Notes: a model not told the origin generated them from the letters alone. Positions 21,284-31,290 are shown, counted from the first letter of the stretch. The stretch is 64,000 nucleotides of DNA from Curvibacter sp. PAE-UM (GCF_001432305.1 NZ_KQ483358.1:62001-126000), one strand, 5' to 3'. Made by a program: numbers and translations.

Positions 21284-22042
21284 TCAGGCCGGGTTGTCGA
21301 TCTCGATGAACTCATGGACCAGCCCCAGCTGTGCCGCAACATGCCCCGCCACGGCCGGCGCGCCATAGCGTTCGCTGGCGTGATGGCCACAGGCAATGAA
21401 AACGACGTCGCACTCGCGTGCGTAATGCGCCTGCGGCTCGGAAATTTCGCCTGTGATGAAGGCATCGGCGCCAGCAGCAATGGCCGCCTCGAAATAGCCC
21501 TGCGCGCCACCCGTGCACCACGCAATCTTCTGGATGGCTTTCCCGGAGCTTCCTACCACCGTGACCGTGCGCTTGAGCACCTGCTGCACGTGACTGGCCA
21601 GTGCAGCTGCATCGGCAAACGCTCCGCCATCCATGCGCTGACCCAGGAAGCCGATGTCCTGCTCGCCAAAACGCGACTGAACCTGCAAGCCCAGCCGCGC
21701 CGCGAGCTGGGCGTTGTTGCCCAGTTCCGGATGCGCGTCCAGGGGCAGGTGGTAGGCGTAGAGGTTGATGTCATGCGCCAGCAACAGGGCCAGGCGTTGT
21801 TTCATCCAGCCCGTCACGCGGCCATCCTGCCCGCGCCAGAACAGGCCATGGTGCACGAAGATGGCATCAGCCTGCGCCGCAATCGCCGCCGCGATCAGGG
21901 CCCGGCTGGCGGTGACGCCCGAGATGATCTTGCGCACTGGCAGGCGCCCTTCCACTTGCAGGCCGTTGGGGCCGTAGTCGCGAAAGCGCTCGGGTTGCAG
22001 CAGGGCATCGAAGGCCTGCAGAAGCTGGATGCGGTCCGTCAT
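21284..22042 (-). CDS. Nif3-like dinuclear metal centre protein
   Basis: Member of the Nif3/YbgI (DUF34) family, often mislabelled GTP cyclohydrolase 1 type 2. It is 252 residues. Metal-site residues are visible: the HHG of FVHHGLFW, the LPLDAHPELGNN segment, and the C-terminal GHHASER. The true substrate is unknown; the family is linked to metal homeostasis and metabolite repair. Its ATG overlaps the stop of the upstream Cys-rich gene (ATGA), and pdxA follows directly. Confidence 0.92.
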   Translation of the reverse strand: MTDRIQLLQAFDALLQPERFRDYGPNGLQVEGRLPVRKIISGVTASRALIAAAIAAQADAIFVHHGLFWRGQDGRVTGWMKQRLALLLAHDINLYAYHLPLDAHPELGNNAQLAARLGLQVQSRFGEQDIGFLGQRMDGGAFADAAALASHVQQVLKRTVTVVGSSGKAIQKIAWCTGGAQGYFEAAIAAGADAFITGEISEPQAHYARECDVVFIACGHHASERYGAPAVAGHVAAQLGLVHEFIEIDNPA

Positions 22043-22419
22043 GGCGCCGATTGTCGGTCAGTTTGTGTGTCAGGCTGGCCCGGCGACACCTCGAGACTGC
22101 AGTCGCAACCCTGCCCGGCGGCAATCCAGCGGCCGGCCAGCCGCCGCAGCACCGGCAGCAGAACGGGCACCAGCCAGCCCAGATCCGTCGGCAAGGCGGC
22201 GCGCAGCACCTCCCGCGGCTGCACCATGGCACCGCAGCGGTACTGGGCCCGGTTCTCGTCCCAGCGCAGCGCCGTACAGGCACCACGGCGGTACCCCGAC
22301 AGCAAAATGCCCAATGGACAGGGCTCATGCAGGCAGCAGACACCGCAGCCATTGCAGGGCTGGCCCAGGACCGGTTTGGACGGGGCAAGTGGCTGGATAT
22401 GGATGATCCGCGGCAACAT
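22039..22419 (-). CDS. Small Cys-rich protein, possible metal or Fe-S binder
   Basis: 126-residue protein from ATG 22419. An N-terminal cysteine cluster, CNGCGVCC followed by EPCPLG, resembles the YkgJ-type zinc/iron-binding cluster; further cysteines lie in CTALRWDE, YRCG and CDCS. I do not recognise a specific function. A GTG at 22446 would lengthen it by 9 residues but would abut the divergent protease start. Its stop overlaps the Nif3-like start, so the two are likely translated together and may both concern metals. Confidence 0.72.
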   Translation of the reverse strand: MLPRIIHIQPLAPSKPVLGQPCNGCGVCCLHEPCPLGILLSGYRRGACTALRWDENRAQYRCGAMVQPREVLRAALPTDLGWLVPVLLPVLRRLAGRWIAAGQGCDCSLEVSPGQPDTQTDRQSAP

Positions 22420-22433
22420 GGCAGGAGGCACTC

Positions 22434-22446
22434 TACAATTTCCCAC
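22434..22446 (+). promoter_or_regulatory. -10 element abutting the protease start
   Basis: TACAAT at 22434-22439 lies only 7 bases before the ATG at 22447. With usual spacing, transcription would begin at or next to the ATG, giving a leaderless or nearly leaderless mRNA. A GGAGG at 22424 is too far (about 18 bases) to be a normal ribosome site. The -35 is weak. Confidence 0.4.
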
Positions 22447-23592
22447 ATGAAACGTTACTGGCTGCTGTTTTCACAGGCTGTCACCGTCTTGCTGGCGGTC
22501 TATTTTGTCTTGGCTACGCTCAAGCCGGAATGGATCCTCAGTCCGCAGGGCGGATCACCGACGGTTGCCCTCTTCCAGGCGCCTTCCGACCGCAATGCCG
22601 CTCCTCCCCCTGGCAGCTTCCGCCTGGCCGCCCAGAAAGCCTCGGCCGCCGTGGTCAGCATCAACACCAGCAAGGCAGCCCGGCGCAACCCGAACAGCAA
22701 CGACCCCTGGTTCCGCTTCTTTTTCGGCGACCAGGACAACGAGCCCCAGGTTGGCCTGGGCAGCGGCGTCATCGTGAGCCCGAATGGCTACATCCTGACC
22801 AACAACCATGTGATCGAGGGTGCCGACGAGATCGAAGTCATCCTCAACGACAGCCGGCGCAGCCGGGCCCGCGTGATCGGCAGCGATCCGGACAGCGATC
22901 TCGCCGTTCTGAAGATCGAACTCGACAAGCTGCCCGTCATCGTGCTGGGCAATTCCGACGCGCTGCAGGTGGGCGACCCTGTGCTGGCCATCGGCAATCC
23001 CTTCGGCGTGGGCCAGACCGTCACCAGCGGCATCGTCAGCGCCCTGGGGCGCAACCAGCTGGGCATCAACACCTTCGAGAACTTCATCCAGACCGATGCC
23101 GCCATCAACCCCGGCAACTCGGGCGGCGCGCTGGTGGATGCCAGTGGCAACCTGCTGGGCATCAACACCGCCATCTACTCACGCTCGGGCGGCAATATGG
23201 GCATCGGCTTCGCCATCCCTGTGGCCACGGCCCAGCAGGTGCTGGAGAGCATCGTCAAGGAAGGCCAGGTCACACGCGGCTGGATCGGCGTTGAGCCCAG
23301 CGACCTGTCGCCGGAACTCGCGGAAACCTTTGGCGTGAAGACGGATGAGGGCGTGATCATCACCGGTGTTCTGCAAAACGGACCGGCGGCTCTCGCCGGC
23401 ATCCGTCCGGGTGATGTCATCACGAACGTGGCCGGCAAGCCGGTGCAGAACGTTTCGGAACTGTTGTCCCGGGTGGCCGCACTCAAGCCGGGCAGTCCGG
23501 CCAGCTTCGGCGTGCGCCGTCAGGACCGGACGCTGGACATCAGCATCACGCCCGGCGTTCGTCCAAAACCACGCCGCGTTCCGCAGCAATAG
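22447..23592 (+). CDS. DegS/DegP-type serine endoprotease, single PDZ
   Basis: Trypsin-like envelope protease of the HtrA family. The ATG at 22447 gives 381 residues. An N-terminal signal-anchor (about 5-25) is followed by the catalytic domain with H121 (NNHVIEG), D151 (DSDLAVL) and S225 (GNSGGAL), then one PDZ domain (about 285-370). One PDZ and an anchor point to the DegS type, which in other bacteria cuts an anti-sigma factor, rather than the two-PDZ chaperone DegP. The open frame upstream of 22447 is antisense to the Cys-rich gene. It converges on tatC with a 2-base gap. Confidence 0.93.
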   Translation: MKRYWLLFSQAVTVLLAVYFVLATLKPEWILSPQGGSPTVALFQAPSDRNAAPPPGSFRLAAQKASAAVVSINTSKAARRNPNSNDPWFRFFFGDQDNEPQVGLGSGVIVSPNGYILTNNHVIEGADEIEVILNDSRRSRARVIGSDPDSDLAVLKIELDKLPVIVLGNSDALQVGDPVLAIGNPFGVGQTVTSGIVSALGRNQLGINTFENFIQTDAAINPGNSGGALVDASGNLLGINTAIYSRSGGNMGIGFAIPVATAQQVLESIVKEGQVTRGWIGVEPSDLSPELAETFGVKTDEGVIITGVLQNGPAALAGIRPGDVITNVAGKPVQNVSELLSRVAALKPGSPASFGVRRQDRTLDISITPGVRPKPRRVPQQ

Positions 23593-23594
23593 GA

Positions 23595-24380
23595 TCAGGA
23601 ATCAGCCGGCTCGGCGTCGGGCGCACGTGTGTGCTTGATGAAGATCTGCGCCGCCCAGATGCCGACCTCGTAGAGCAGACACATCGGGATGGCCAGCGCC
23701 AGCTGCGACACCACATCGGGCGGCGTCACGATGGCCGCGATGATGAAGGCCAGCACGACAAAATAGCCGCGGAAATCCTTGAGCTTCTGGATGCTCACCA
23801 GGCCCATGCGTGCCAGCACGATGACCACGATGGGCACCTCGAAGGCCAGGCCGAAGGCGATGAACATGGTCAGCACAAAGCTCAAATAGGCCTCGATATC
23901 CGGCGCGGCCGTGATGCTCTTGGGTGCAAAACTCTGGATGAAGGCGAAGACCTGCCCGAACACGAAGAAGTAGCAGAAGGCCACGCCGATGAAGAACAGC
24001 ACCGTGCTGGAAATCACCAGCGGGAGCACCAGCTTCTTCTCATGGGTGTACAGGCCGGGCGCGACGAAGGCCCAGACCTGGTAGAGCACCACCGGCAGGG
24101 CCAGCAGGAAGGCTGCCATCAGCAGGATCTTGAGCGGCACCATGAAGGGCGAGATGACCGAGGTGGCAATCAGCGTCGTGCCTTTGGGCAGGTGCGCCAC
24201 CAGCGGTTCAGCCAGGATGTCGTAGAGCGCAGCCGGGCCCGGGTAGAGGGCCAGGATGGCCGCGGCAATGGCCATGGCTATCACCGTTTTGATGAGCCGG
24301 TCGCGCAACTCGATCAGGTGCTGCACGAAGGGCTGCTCGGTACCGGCCAGCTCGTCGTCTTTGCTTTGTGGGTCTGCCAT
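23595..24380 (-). CDS. tatC: Twin-arginine translocase subunit TatC
   Basis: Polytopic inner-membrane core of the Tat pathway that recognises the twin-arginine signal of folded substrates. It is 261 residues with six predicted helices. Conserved cues are the N-terminal HLIELRDRL, the FVAPGLYTHEKK loop and the AFGLAFEVPIV segment. It is the last gene of tatABC. A likely client, the Rieske protein PetA, is encoded 4 kb away. Confidence 0.97.
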   Translation of the reverse strand: MADPQSKDDELAGTEQPFVQHLIELRDRLIKTVIAMAIAAAILALYPGPAALYDILAEPLVAHLPKGTTLIATSVISPFMVPLKILLMAAFLLALPVVLYQVWAFVAPGLYTHEKKLVLPLVISSTVLFFIGVAFCYFFVFGQVFAFIQSFAPKSITAAPDIEAYLSFVLTMFIAFGLAFEVPIVVIVLARMGLVSIQKLKDFRGYFVVLAFIIAAIVTPPDVVSQLALAIPMCLLYEVGIWAAQIFIKHTRAPDAEPADS

Positions 24381-24447
24381 GCGTTGTTACCGGTTGCGGG
24401 GCCGTGCTGCCCGCACCCTGCCTGTGTGCTGGGCGAGCCGGCGAAGC

Positions 24448-24915
24448 TCAGTTCAGTTTCTGGGGCCGGTAGCGGGCCACCCGCGCCGCGCCGGACAAGG
24501 CCCGGGTACGAACGCCCTGGCGTGCCTTGTACCAATTGGGTGTGCTGCCGCGCTTGAGGCGCCAGTTCTTGCCCGGGTGCTTGTACTCGGGAGCGATATC
24601 CAGGCTGGACGACAGATCGGACGCCGACTCCAGCCCCGAGGTTGCGCCAGCCCAGTCCTTCTCGAAGTCCGATGCGGTGGTCTGGATCGAGTTCTCGACC
24701 TCATGGGCCGCCCCCTCGACCGTGCTTTTCATCTTCTTGAGCTCTTCGAGCTCCATCGACCGGTTGACTTCGGCCTTGACGTCCGACACATAACGCTGGG
24801 CCTTGCCCAGCAAGGTGCCGATGGTGCGCGCCACGCGCGGCAACTTCTCCGGCCCGATGACGATCAACGCCACCGCGCCGATGAGCGCCATCTTGGAAAG
24901 GCCGAGATCGATCAT
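24448..24915 (-). CDS. tatB: Twin-arginine translocase subunit TatB
   Basis: Single-span protein that forms the substrate receptor with TatC. It is 155 residues. The N-terminal helix and hinge ([20 protein letters not shown] then [11 protein letters not shown]) are canonical, followed by an amphipathic helix and a charged, low-complexity C-terminal tail. It starts 22 bases after tatA and ends 67 bases before tatC. Confidence 0.96.
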   Translation of the reverse strand: MIDLGLSKMALIGAVALIVIGPEKLPRVARTIGTLLGKAQRYVSDVKAEVNRSMELEELKKMKSTVEGAAHEVENSIQTTASDFEKDWAGATSGLESASDLSSSLDIAPEYKHPGKNWRLKRGSTPNWYKARQGVRTRALSGAARVARYRPQKLN

Positions 24916-24937
24916 GCCGGGGGGCTACGCGGGGCGA

Positions 24938-25189
24938 TCAGGACTTGGTCTTGGCTTCGACGTCGATGGTGTTCTTGTCAGCCGCGGGAGCTGCCGTGCT
25001 GGCCACCTGCTGGGGAGCGGGTGCAGCAGCGGGTTTCTCCTCGGTCGAGGAGCCATCCTTCATGCCGTCCTTGAAACCCTTGACGGCGCCACCCAGGTCG
25101 CTGCCCAGGTTTTTCAGCTTCTTGGTGCCGAACACCATGACCACGATCAGCAGCACGATCAGCCAGTGCCAGATGGAAAAGGAACCCAT
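24938..25189 (-). CDS. tatA: Twin-arginine translocase subunit TatA
   Basis: Pore-forming component of the Tat system, 83 residues. One short N-terminal helix ([20 protein letters not shown]) is followed by the FGTKKL hinge and an amphipathic helix ([16 protein letters not shown]), then an Ala/Pro tail. The ribosome site AGGAGAG lies just upstream. It opens the tatABC part of the long his transcript. Confidence 0.96.
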   Translation of the reverse strand: MGSFSIWHWLIVLLIVVMVFGTKKLKNLGSDLGGAVKGFKDGMKDGSSTEEKPAAAPAPQQVASTAAPAADKNTIDVEAKTKS

Positions 25190-25254
25190 ATTTCTCTCCT
25201 AAGGAATTCGTGATTTTAATCGCCACGCCGCGCAATCGGTGCGAACCGGGGAAA

Positions 25255-25626
25255 TCAACCTTTCAACCAGGGGCGCGGACCACCGATCACGTGGATGTGC
25301 AGGTGGTGCACTTCCTGGCCGCCGTCGCCTCCGGTATTGCAGACCATGCGAAAACCGCCCTCCGGATAGGGCCGGCAGCCCTGCTCCTGGGCCAGCCGCG
25401 GCGCCAGGGCCATCATGCGCCCGAGCAGGTCCACATGGTCGGGTCCGACCTGGGCCATCGAAGGGATATGCCGCTTGGGAATCAGCAGGAAATGCACCGG
25501 CGCCCAGGGGTTGATGTCGTGAAAGGCAAAGATGTCTTCGTCCTCGTAGACCTTTTTGGCGGGAATCTTGCCGGACACCAGCTTGCAGAAGATGCAATCC
25601 GGATCGCTGTGCTTGACCTCACTCAT
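25255..25626 (-). CDS. hinT: HIT family purine nucleotide hydrolase (HinT type)
   Basis: Histidine-triad hydrolase of 123 residues, typically acting on AMP-lysine and other purine phosphoramidates. The N-terminal DCIFCKLVSGKIP and the C-terminal catalytic triad in HHLHIHVIGG (near residues 106-115) are intact. It lies between hisE and tatA, a recurrent betaproteobacterial arrangement. Its link with histidine synthesis is positional only. Confidence 0.94.
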   Translation of the reverse strand: MSEVKHSDPDCIFCKLVSGKIPAKKVYEDEDIFAFHDINPWAPVHFLLIPKRHIPSMAQVGPDHVDLLGRMMALAPRLAQEQGCRPYPEGGFRMVCNTGGDGGQEVHHLHIHVIGGPRPWLKG

Positions 25627-25664
25627 GCGTGAAACTCCGTGAATGATGCAGGGATGGCGAGGGC

Positions 25665-26045
25665 TTACTGCGCCCCGCTCTCGCGGGCCAGCGCCTTGCG
25701 CAAGGCCTTTTCCTCGATGCCGCTGATGCCTTCGCGGCGCTCCAGCTCGGCGATCACGTCGGCCGGCTTCAGACCGTAGTGGGCCAGGGCGATCATGGTG
25801 TGAAACCAGAGATCGGCCACCTCGCCCACGATCTTGCTGCGCTCGCCGCCGTGGTCCGCGTCCTTGGCCGCCATCACGACCTCGGTCGCCTCCTCGCCCA
25901 CCTTCTTCAGGAAGGCGTCCGGGCCCTTGTGCAGCAGTCGGGCCACGTAGCTTTTTTCAGGATCGCCACCGCGCGCTGGCAGGCGGCTCTCAATCACGGC
26001 CGCCAGGCGGGCCAGGGCATCGACAGAATTCGTGGGCTCAGCCAT
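25665..26045 (-). CDS. hisE: Phosphoribosyl-ATP pyrophosphatase
   Basis: Second enzyme of histidine synthesis: hydrolyses phosphoribosyl-ATP to phosphoribosyl-AMP. From ATG 26045 it is 126 residues. The MazG-like helical core is seen in [15 protein letters not shown] and [13 protein letters not shown], whose acidic residues bind magnesium. The longer open frame upstream overlaps hisI and is spurious. It is encoded separately from hisI, unlike the fused hisIE of enterobacteria. Confidence 0.96.
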   Translation of the reverse strand: MAEPTNSVDALARLAAVIESRLPARGGDPEKSYVARLLHKGPDAFLKKVGEEATEVVMAAKDADHGGERSKIVGEVADLWFHTMIALAHYGLKPADVIAELERREGISGIEEKALRKALARESGAQ

Positions 26046-26050
26046 GGTCG

Positions 26051-26440
26051 TCACTTGTAGATGGTTTCGGGGTCCTTGAGGACCGGATCGACGGCACGCC
26101 AGGCGCCGTCCTTGTAAACACTGAAGAAGCAGCTGTGGCGGCCGGTGTGGCAGGCGATGCCGGGCTCGTGGCCCAGCTGGGTCACCTTGAGCAGGACCAC
26201 GTCGTTGTCGCAATCCAGGCGGATTTCGTGCACGGTCTGCACGTGGCCCGACTCCTCGCCCTTGAACCAGAGCTTGCTGCGCGAGCGGCTGAAATAGACC
26301 GCACGCCCGAGCTCGGCGGTTTTCTGCAGCGCCTCGCGGTTCATCCAGGCGAACATCAGTACATCGTTGCTGCCCTGCTCCTGGGCAATCACCGGCACCA
26401 GGCCCTGCGCGTCCCATTTCACTTCGTCGAGCCAGTTCAT
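26051..26440 (-). CDS. hisI: Phosphoribosyl-AMP cyclohydrolase
   Basis: Third enzyme of histidine synthesis, opening the purine ring of phosphoribosyl-AMP. It is 129 residues. Conserved motifs are [16 protein letters not shown], the metal-binding DCDND and the cysteine-containing [13 protein letters not shown]. It lies 5 bases before hisE and 26 bases after hisF. Confidence 0.96.
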   Translation of the reverse strand: MNWLDEVKWDAQGLVPVIAQEQGSNDVLMFAWMNREALQKTAELGRAVYFSRSRSKLWFKGEESGHVQTVHEIRLDCDNDVVLLKVTQLGHEPGIACHTGRHSCFFSVYKDGAWRAVDPVLKDPETIYK

Positions 26441-26466
26441 GCGCTTATTGTCGTCCGGTTTGGTGT

Positions 26467-27258
26467 TCAGGCTGCCGCTTCGATACGCACCGGAATGCCG
26501 GCGCGGGCCATCCGGTCCTTGGCCTGGGCAATGGTGTACTCGCCGTAATGGAAGATGCTGGCGGCCAGCACGGCATCGGCGCCGCCGATCTTGACGCCCT
26601 CCACCAGATGGTCCAGGTTGCCCACGCCCCCCGAGGCGATGACCGGCACGCTGACGGCATCGCTGACCGCGCGCGTGAGCGCCAGGTCGAAGCCGGACTT
26701 GGTACCGTCACGGTCCATGCTGGTCAGCAGGATCTCGCCGGCGCCGTGTTCGGCCATCTGGCGCGCCCAGGCTACGGCATCCAGCCCGGTGTTCTTGCGC
26801 CCGCCGTGGCTGTAGACGTCCCAGCCCTCGCCGCGCGCCAGCAGGTCTTCGCCGTAACGGCGCTTGGCGTCAATGGCCACCACGATGCACTGGGCGCCGT
26901 ACTTGTGCGAGGCGTCGCGGATGACCTGCGGGTTGGCGATGGCCGCCGAATTGAAGCTGGTCTTGTCGGCCCCGGCATTGAGCAGGCGCCGCACGTCCTC
27001 GACGGTGCGCACGCCGCCACCCACGGTCAGCGGGATGAACACCTGGGAGGCCACGGCCTCGATGATGTGCAGGATCAGGTCGCGCCCGTCGCTGGTCGCG
27101 GTGATGTCGAGGAAGGTGAGTTCGTCTGCCCCCTGCTCGTTGTAACGCGCAGCGATTTCCACCGGGTCTCCGGCATCGCGCAGTTCGACGAAATTGACGC
27201 CCTTGACAACGCGTCCGCCTGTCACGTCCAGGCAGGGAATGATACGTTTGGCCAGCAT
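26467..27258 (-). CDS. hisF: Imidazole glycerol phosphate synthase, cyclase subunit
   Basis: TIM-barrel cyclase that, with HisH, makes imidazole glycerol phosphate and AICAR. It is 263 residues. The N-terminal [18 protein letters not shown] carries the catalytic Asp (CLD), and the DRDGT segment carries the second. It is separated from hisA by the mutarotase gene, whereas the two (beta/alpha)8 paralogues are usually adjacent. Confidence 0.97.
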   Translation of the reverse strand: MLAKRIIPCLDVTGGRVVKGVNFVELRDAGDPVEIAARYNEQGADELTFLDITATSDGRDLILHIIEAVASQVFIPLTVGGGVRTVEDVRRLLNAGADKTSFNSAAIANPQVIRDASHKYGAQCIVVAIDAKRRYGEDLLARGEGWDVYSHGGRKNTGLDAVAWARQMAEHGAGEILLTSMDRDGTKSGFDLALTRAVSDAVSVPVIASGGVGNLDHLVEGVKIGGADAVLAASIFHYGEYTIAQAKDRMARAGIPVRIEAAA

Positions 27259-27289
27259 GCCCGGATTGTAGGACGGGGCGCACCCGCCC

Positions 27290-28132
27290 TCAGGCGAGGC
27301 TCAGTCGCTGCCAGCCCTGCCAGGTGCCGCCGGCGGGCACGGCGATGGCCTGCATGACCTGGGCCGCCTCCACGCAAAGCATGTGGGCATAACCATCGGC
27401 CGGCAGGTCGGGCAATGCGGCCGCCAGCTCCGCGCCCGGGTTCCAGACCACGGTCTGGGCCCAGCCGGGACTTTGTTCGATCCGCAGGCGCTGCGGCCCG
27501 TCGCGCAAGACCAAGGCCTGGGGCGCGGCGTCATAAACGCGGTCGAATCCCCCCTGGAAACGCAAGGGATCGGCCGCACGACCATGCTGGTCCGTCAGCG
27601 CATCCCACTCGGGCCGGCCTTCCAGGCCCGCGAGCTGCACTGCCGCGATGTCATCGACCGCCAGATAGGTGTGCAGGGCCCCGGTGAAGCTCAGGGGCAC
27701 GACGTCCATGTTGTGCACGTCCAGGGTGAGCTGCAGGCAGCCCGGGCGCAATTCCAGCGCCAGGGTGAGCTCGAAAGCCTGGGGCCAGAATTGCCGCGTC
27801 GCCGCACTGGCGGACAGACGCAGGCGCATGTGCGCTGCTTCCGGCGTGAGCACAGGCGGCATGTCGGCCACCCAGGGCAAGTTGCGCGCGAAGCCATGCT
27901 TGGGCAGCGGCCCGCGCTGGTTGAACTGGGGAAAACAGACGGGAACGCCGCCGCGTATCGCGGACTGGCCGTCAAAAGCGCTGCGGGGGCTGAGATAAAG
28001 ACGTTCACGGCCACCCGCCACCCAGGACACGACATGGGCGCCGTGCAAGAGGACCCGCAGGCGATCGCCGTTGGGCAGGCTCAGGGAGAGTGCAGGAAGG
28101 CCGTGAAACAGCTCGGGGCTGGGCTCAGCCAT
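27290..28132 (-). CDS. D-hexose-6-phosphate mutarotase / aldose 1-epimerase-like
   Basis: 280-residue protein with the galactose-mutarotase-like beta-sandwich of the YeaD subfamily. It shows GAHVVSW, the [20 protein letters not shown] phosphosugar loop (YLSP ... RGGVPVCFP), the catalytic His of KHGFARN and the Glu of CVEAAQV. The expected reaction is interconversion of alpha and beta anomers of glucose-6-phosphate or similar. It overlaps the end of hisA by 8 bases, so it is translated with the histidine genes, although it has no known step in that pathway. Confidence 0.85.
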   Translation of the reverse strand: MAEPSPELFHGLPALSLSLPNGDRLRVLLHGAHVVSWVAGGRERLYLSPRSAFDGQSAIRGGVPVCFPQFNQRGPLPKHGFARNLPWVADMPPVLTPEAAHMRLRLSASAATRQFWPQAFELTLALELRPGCLQLTLDVHNMDVVPLSFTGALHTYLAVDDIAAVQLAGLEGRPEWDALTDQHGRAADPLRFQGGFDRVYDAAPQALVLRDGPQRLRIEQSPGWAQTVVWNPGAELAAALPDLPADGYAHMLCVEAAQVMQAIAVPAGGTWQGWQRLSLA

Positions 28133-28865
28133 TCAGCTCGTCGGCGCGGATCTGGGCGGCTTCGAAGTCGAGGTCGCCGGTATAGATGGCGCGCCCGCAG
28201 ATCACGCCCTCGACGCCTTCACTCTCCACCGCGCACAGCGCCTCGATGTCGGCCATATTGCTCAGACCACCGGAGGCGATCACCGGGATGGTCAGGGCCT
28301 GGGCCAGCTTGACCGTGGCGTCGATATTGATGCCCGAGAGCATGCCGTCACGGCCGATGTCGGTGTAGATGATGCCTTCCACACCGTAGTCCTCGAACTT
28401 CTTGCCCAGGTCGACGACTTCGTGGCGGGTCAGTTTGCTCCAGCCATCGGTTGCGACCTTGCCGTCCTTGGCGTCCAGGCCGACGATGATGTGGCCGCCG
28501 AAGGCCGTGCAGGCGTCCTGCAGGAAACCGGGGTTCTTGACGGCGGCCGTACCGATGATGACGTAGCGCAGGCCGGCGTCCAGGTAGCGCTCGATGGTGT
28601 CCAGGTCGCGGATGCCGCCACCGAGCTGCACGTCGATCTCGCTACCCACCTCCTTGAGGATGCTGCGGATGGCCAGTTCGTTCTTCGGCTGGCCCGCAAA
28701 GGCACCGTTCAGGTCTACCAGGTGCAGGCGGCGGGCGCCCTTGTTCACCCATTTGCGCGCCATCATCGCCGGATCTTCGCCGAAGGTGGTGGACTGGTCC
28801 ATATCGCCCTGCTTGAGGCGCACACAGTGACCGTCTTTCAGATCAATCGCAGGAATTAAAAGCAT
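28125..28865 (-). CDS. hisA: ProFAR isomerase
   Basis: TIM-barrel isomerase that converts ProFAR to PRFAR in histidine synthesis. It is 246 residues. The start [20 protein letters not shown] carries the catalytic Asp (AIDLKDG), and [11 protein letters not shown] carries the second. It lies 55 bases after hisH and overlaps the mutarotase gene by 8 bases. Confidence 0.97.
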   Translation of the reverse strand: MLLIPAIDLKDGHCVRLKQGDMDQSTTFGEDPAMMARKWVNKGARRLHLVDLNGAFAGQPKNELAIRSILKEVGSEIDVQLGGGIRDLDTIERYLDAGLRYVIIGTAAVKNPGFLQDACTAFGGHIIVGLDAKDGKVATDGWSKLTRHEVVDLGKKFEDYGVEGIIYTDIGRDGMLSGINIDATVKLAQALTIPVIASGGLSNMADIEALCAVESEGVEGVICGRAIYTGDLDFEAAQIRADELNG

Positions 28866-28920
28866 GATGCTGGGGCAAGGTCTAGGACAGACGCGCGTTC
28901 AGGTTGAACCGGGCGAAGAA

Positions 28921-29595
28921 TCAGGGGTTCCAGTGGAGGAAGTTGCGATAGAGGGCCAGGCCGTGGGCAGCGCTTTTCTCTGGGTGGAATTGTGTCGCAA
29001 AAATATTATCGCGTGCAATCGCCGCCGTGAAGCGGCCACCATAGTCTGCCTCGCCTGCGCTGTGGCGCGCATCCGACGGTCGGGCATAGAAACTGTGCAC
29101 GAAATAGTAGTAGCTGCCGTCCGGCACGCCGGCCCACACCGGGTGGCGCCCCTGGCCAGGGTCCATCTGCCGCACCTGGTTCCAGCCCATCTGCGGTACC
29201 TTGTAACGGCTGCCATCGGGCTGCAGGCGGCCGGCCAGGTCGAACTTGACGACTTCGCCGTGGATCAGGCCCAGGCCCGGCGTATCACCCTCGGCGCTGT
29301 GGTCCAGCATCATCTGCATGCCCACACAGACACCGAACAGGGGCTTGGTCGCTGCCGCCTCCAGCACCGCATCACGCAGGCCGGATTCCTGCAATTCGCG
29401 CATGCAGTCCGGCATGGCCCCCTGCCCCGGCAGTACGACGCGGGCCGCCGCCCGCACCTCATCGGGGCGCGAGGTGATGAGCACGTGCCAACCGCTGCCC
29501 TGGGCCGCGGCCTGCACGGCCTGCGACACCGAGCGCAGATTGCCCATGCCGTAGTCCACCACGGCGACGGTCTTGGCCGGCAGTCCGGAAGTCAT
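28921..29595 (-). CDS. hisH: Imidazole glycerol phosphate synthase, glutaminase subunit
   Basis: Class I glutamine amidotransferase that supplies ammonia to HisF. From ATG 29595 ([20 protein letters not shown]) it is 224 residues. The nucleophile is C90 in FGVCVGMQ; the His and Glu of the triad are in TQFHPEKS. An upstream frame to 29724 is open but overlaps hisB and lacks homology. It starts 4 bases after the hisB stop. Confidence 0.97.
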   Translation of the reverse strand: MTSGLPAKTVAVVDYGMGNLRSVSQAVQAAAQGSGWHVLITSRPDEVRAAARVVLPGQGAMPDCMRELQESGLRDAVLEAAATKPLFGVCVGMQMMLDHSAEGDTPGLGLIHGEVVKFDLAGRLQPDGSRYKVPQMGWNQVRQMDPGQGRHPVWAGVPDGSYYYFVHSFYARPSDARHSAGEADYGGRFTAAIARDNIFATQFHPEKSAAHGLALYRNFLHWNP

Positions 29596-29599
29596 ACGG

Positions 29600-30196
29600 C
29601 TAGAGCGATCCCTTGGTCGAGGGAATGGTGCCCACCGAGCGCGAGTCGATTTCCAGCGCAGCGCGCAGGGCGCGGGCAAAAGCCTTGAACACCGTCTCGG
29701 CCTGGTGGTGGGCATTTTCACCACGCAGGTTGTCGATGTGCAGCGTGACGAAGGCGTGGTTCACGAAACCCTGGAAGAACTCATAGGCCAGCTGGCTGTC
29801 GAAGCTGCCGATCATGCCGCTCTTGAAAGGCACGTGCATCTCCAGGCCAGGACGGCCGGAAAAGTCGATCACCACACGCGACAGCGCCTCGTCCAGCGGC
29901 ACGTAGGCGTGGCCGTAACGGCGGATACCTTTTTTGTCGCCGACGGCCTTGGCCACGGCCTGGCCCAGGGTGATGCCCACGTCTTCCACCGTGTGGTGGC
30001 CGTCGATGTGCAAGTCGCCCTTGGCCTGGATGTCCAGGTCGATCAGGCCGTGGCGCGCGATCTGGTCCAGCATGTGATCGAAGAAACCGATGCCGGTCGA
30101 CAGGTTCGACTTACCCGTTCCGTCCAGGTTGACCTTGACGGTGATCTGGGTCTCCGCGGTGTTGCGGGTGACTTCGGCAATACGTGGTGTGCTCAT
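29600..30196 (-). CDS. hisB: Imidazoleglycerol-phosphate dehydratase
   Basis: Manganese enzyme that dehydrates imidazole glycerol phosphate. From ATG 30196 it is 198 residues, the monofunctional form without the enterobacterial histidinol phosphatase domain. The duplicated metal motifs are [22 protein letters not shown], ... and ENAHHQAET. Its ATG overlaps the hisC stop (ATGA). Confidence 0.97.
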   Translation of the reverse strand: MSTPRIAEVTRNTAETQITVKVNLDGTGKSNLSTGIGFFDHMLDQIARHGLIDLDIQAKGDLHIDGHHTVEDVGITLGQAVAKAVGDKKGIRRYGHAYVPLDEALSRVVIDFSGRPGLEMHVPFKSGMIGSFDSQLAYEFFQGFVNHAFVTLHIDNLRGENAHHQAETVFKAFARALRAALEIDSRSVGTIPSTKGSL

Positions 30197-31290
30197 AAGG
30201 ATTCTTTCAGCGCGGCCAGCATCAGCTGGTTTTCCTGCGGCGTGCCCACCGTCAGGCGCAGGCAATTGGCCAGCAGGGGATGCAATTTCGACACATTCTT
30301 CACCAGGACCTTGCGCGCCTTCATGCCTTCGAAGGTCTTGGCCGCATCGGGCACGCGCAGCAGGATCATGTTGGCGTCGCTGTTCCAGACCCGGACCCCG
30401 GGCAGGGCCTTCAACGCTTCCAAAATCATAGCACGCTGGGCTTTTATCTCCTGCGCCTGGGCCGCAAACACGTCGGTGTGCTCGAGCGCAAACAGCGCGC
30501 ACTCGTAGTTCAGCACGCTGACGTTGTAAGGCGGGCGTACCTTGTCGACCTCGGCGATCAGCGCCGCCGGGCCCATCATGTAACCCAGCCGCACGCCGGC
30601 CAGACCGAACTTGGAGAGCGTGCGCATCAGCAGCACATGGCTGTTGGCCGCCGGCTTGGCGCGGATGCGCTCCAGCCAGCTGCGCGCGGCAAAGGGCTGG
30701 TAGGCCTCGTCCATCACCACCAGGCCACCCTGCTCGCCCACGGCGGCAATGATCTTCTCGATCGCGGTGTCGTTCCAGAGATTGGCTGTCGGGTTGTTCG
30801 GATAGGCGATGTAGGTGATGCTGGGTTTGTGCTTGGCAATGGCCCCCAGCATGGCAACCACATCCAGTTCGAACTCCGGCGTGAGCGGCACGCCGTGAAA
30901 GGCCAGGCCTTGCAGCTGCGCGCTCATGGCGTACATCACAAAACCCGGCACCGGCGCCAGGATGGAAGCGCCCGGCACGTCGCAGGCCATGGCCAGCAGG
31001 GAGATCAGTTCGTCCGAGCCGTTGCCCAGCATCAGCTCGTAGCCCTCGGGCATGCCGGCGTAGCTTGCGAGCGCGGCCCGCAGATCGTTGACGCGGTCGT
31101 CCGGATAGCGGTTCAGCGCCAGCTGGCCCAGGCGCTGACCCAACTCAGCCTGCAGCGCGGGCGGCAGGCTGTAGGGGTTCTCCATGGCGTCGAGCTTGAC
31201 CAGACCCGCCGACGCCTGCACGGCATAGGCATGCATGCCCTGGACATCCTGGCGGATCAGGCGCTGCAGCTTGGGATCGAGGACCGTCAT
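30193..31290 (-). CDS. hisC: Histidinol-phosphate aminotransferase
   Basis: PLP-dependent class II aminotransferase, 365 residues. It contains the NPYSLPP substrate segment, [18 protein letters not shown], the [10 protein letters not shown] aspartate and the PLP-lysine region [16 protein letters not shown]. It overlaps both neighbours by ATGA junctions (hisD stop upstream, hisB start downstream), implying coupled translation. Confidence 0.97.
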   Translation of the reverse strand: MTVLDPKLQRLIRQDVQGMHAYAVQASAGLVKLDAMENPYSLPPALQAELGQRLGQLALNRYPDDRVNDLRAALASYAGMPEGYELMLGNGSDELISLLAMACDVPGASILAPVPGFVMYAMSAQLQGLAFHGVPLTPEFELDVVAMLGAIAKHKPSITYIAYPNNPTANLWNDTAIEKIIAAVGEQGGLVVMDEAYQPFAARSWLERIRAKPAANSHVLLMRTLSKFGLAGVRLGYMMGPAALIAEVDKVRPPYNVSVLNYECALFALEHTDVFAAQAQEIKAQRAMILEALKALPGVRVWNSDANMILLRVPDAAKTFEGMKARKVLVKNVSKLHPLLANCLRLTVGTPQENQLMLAALKESL

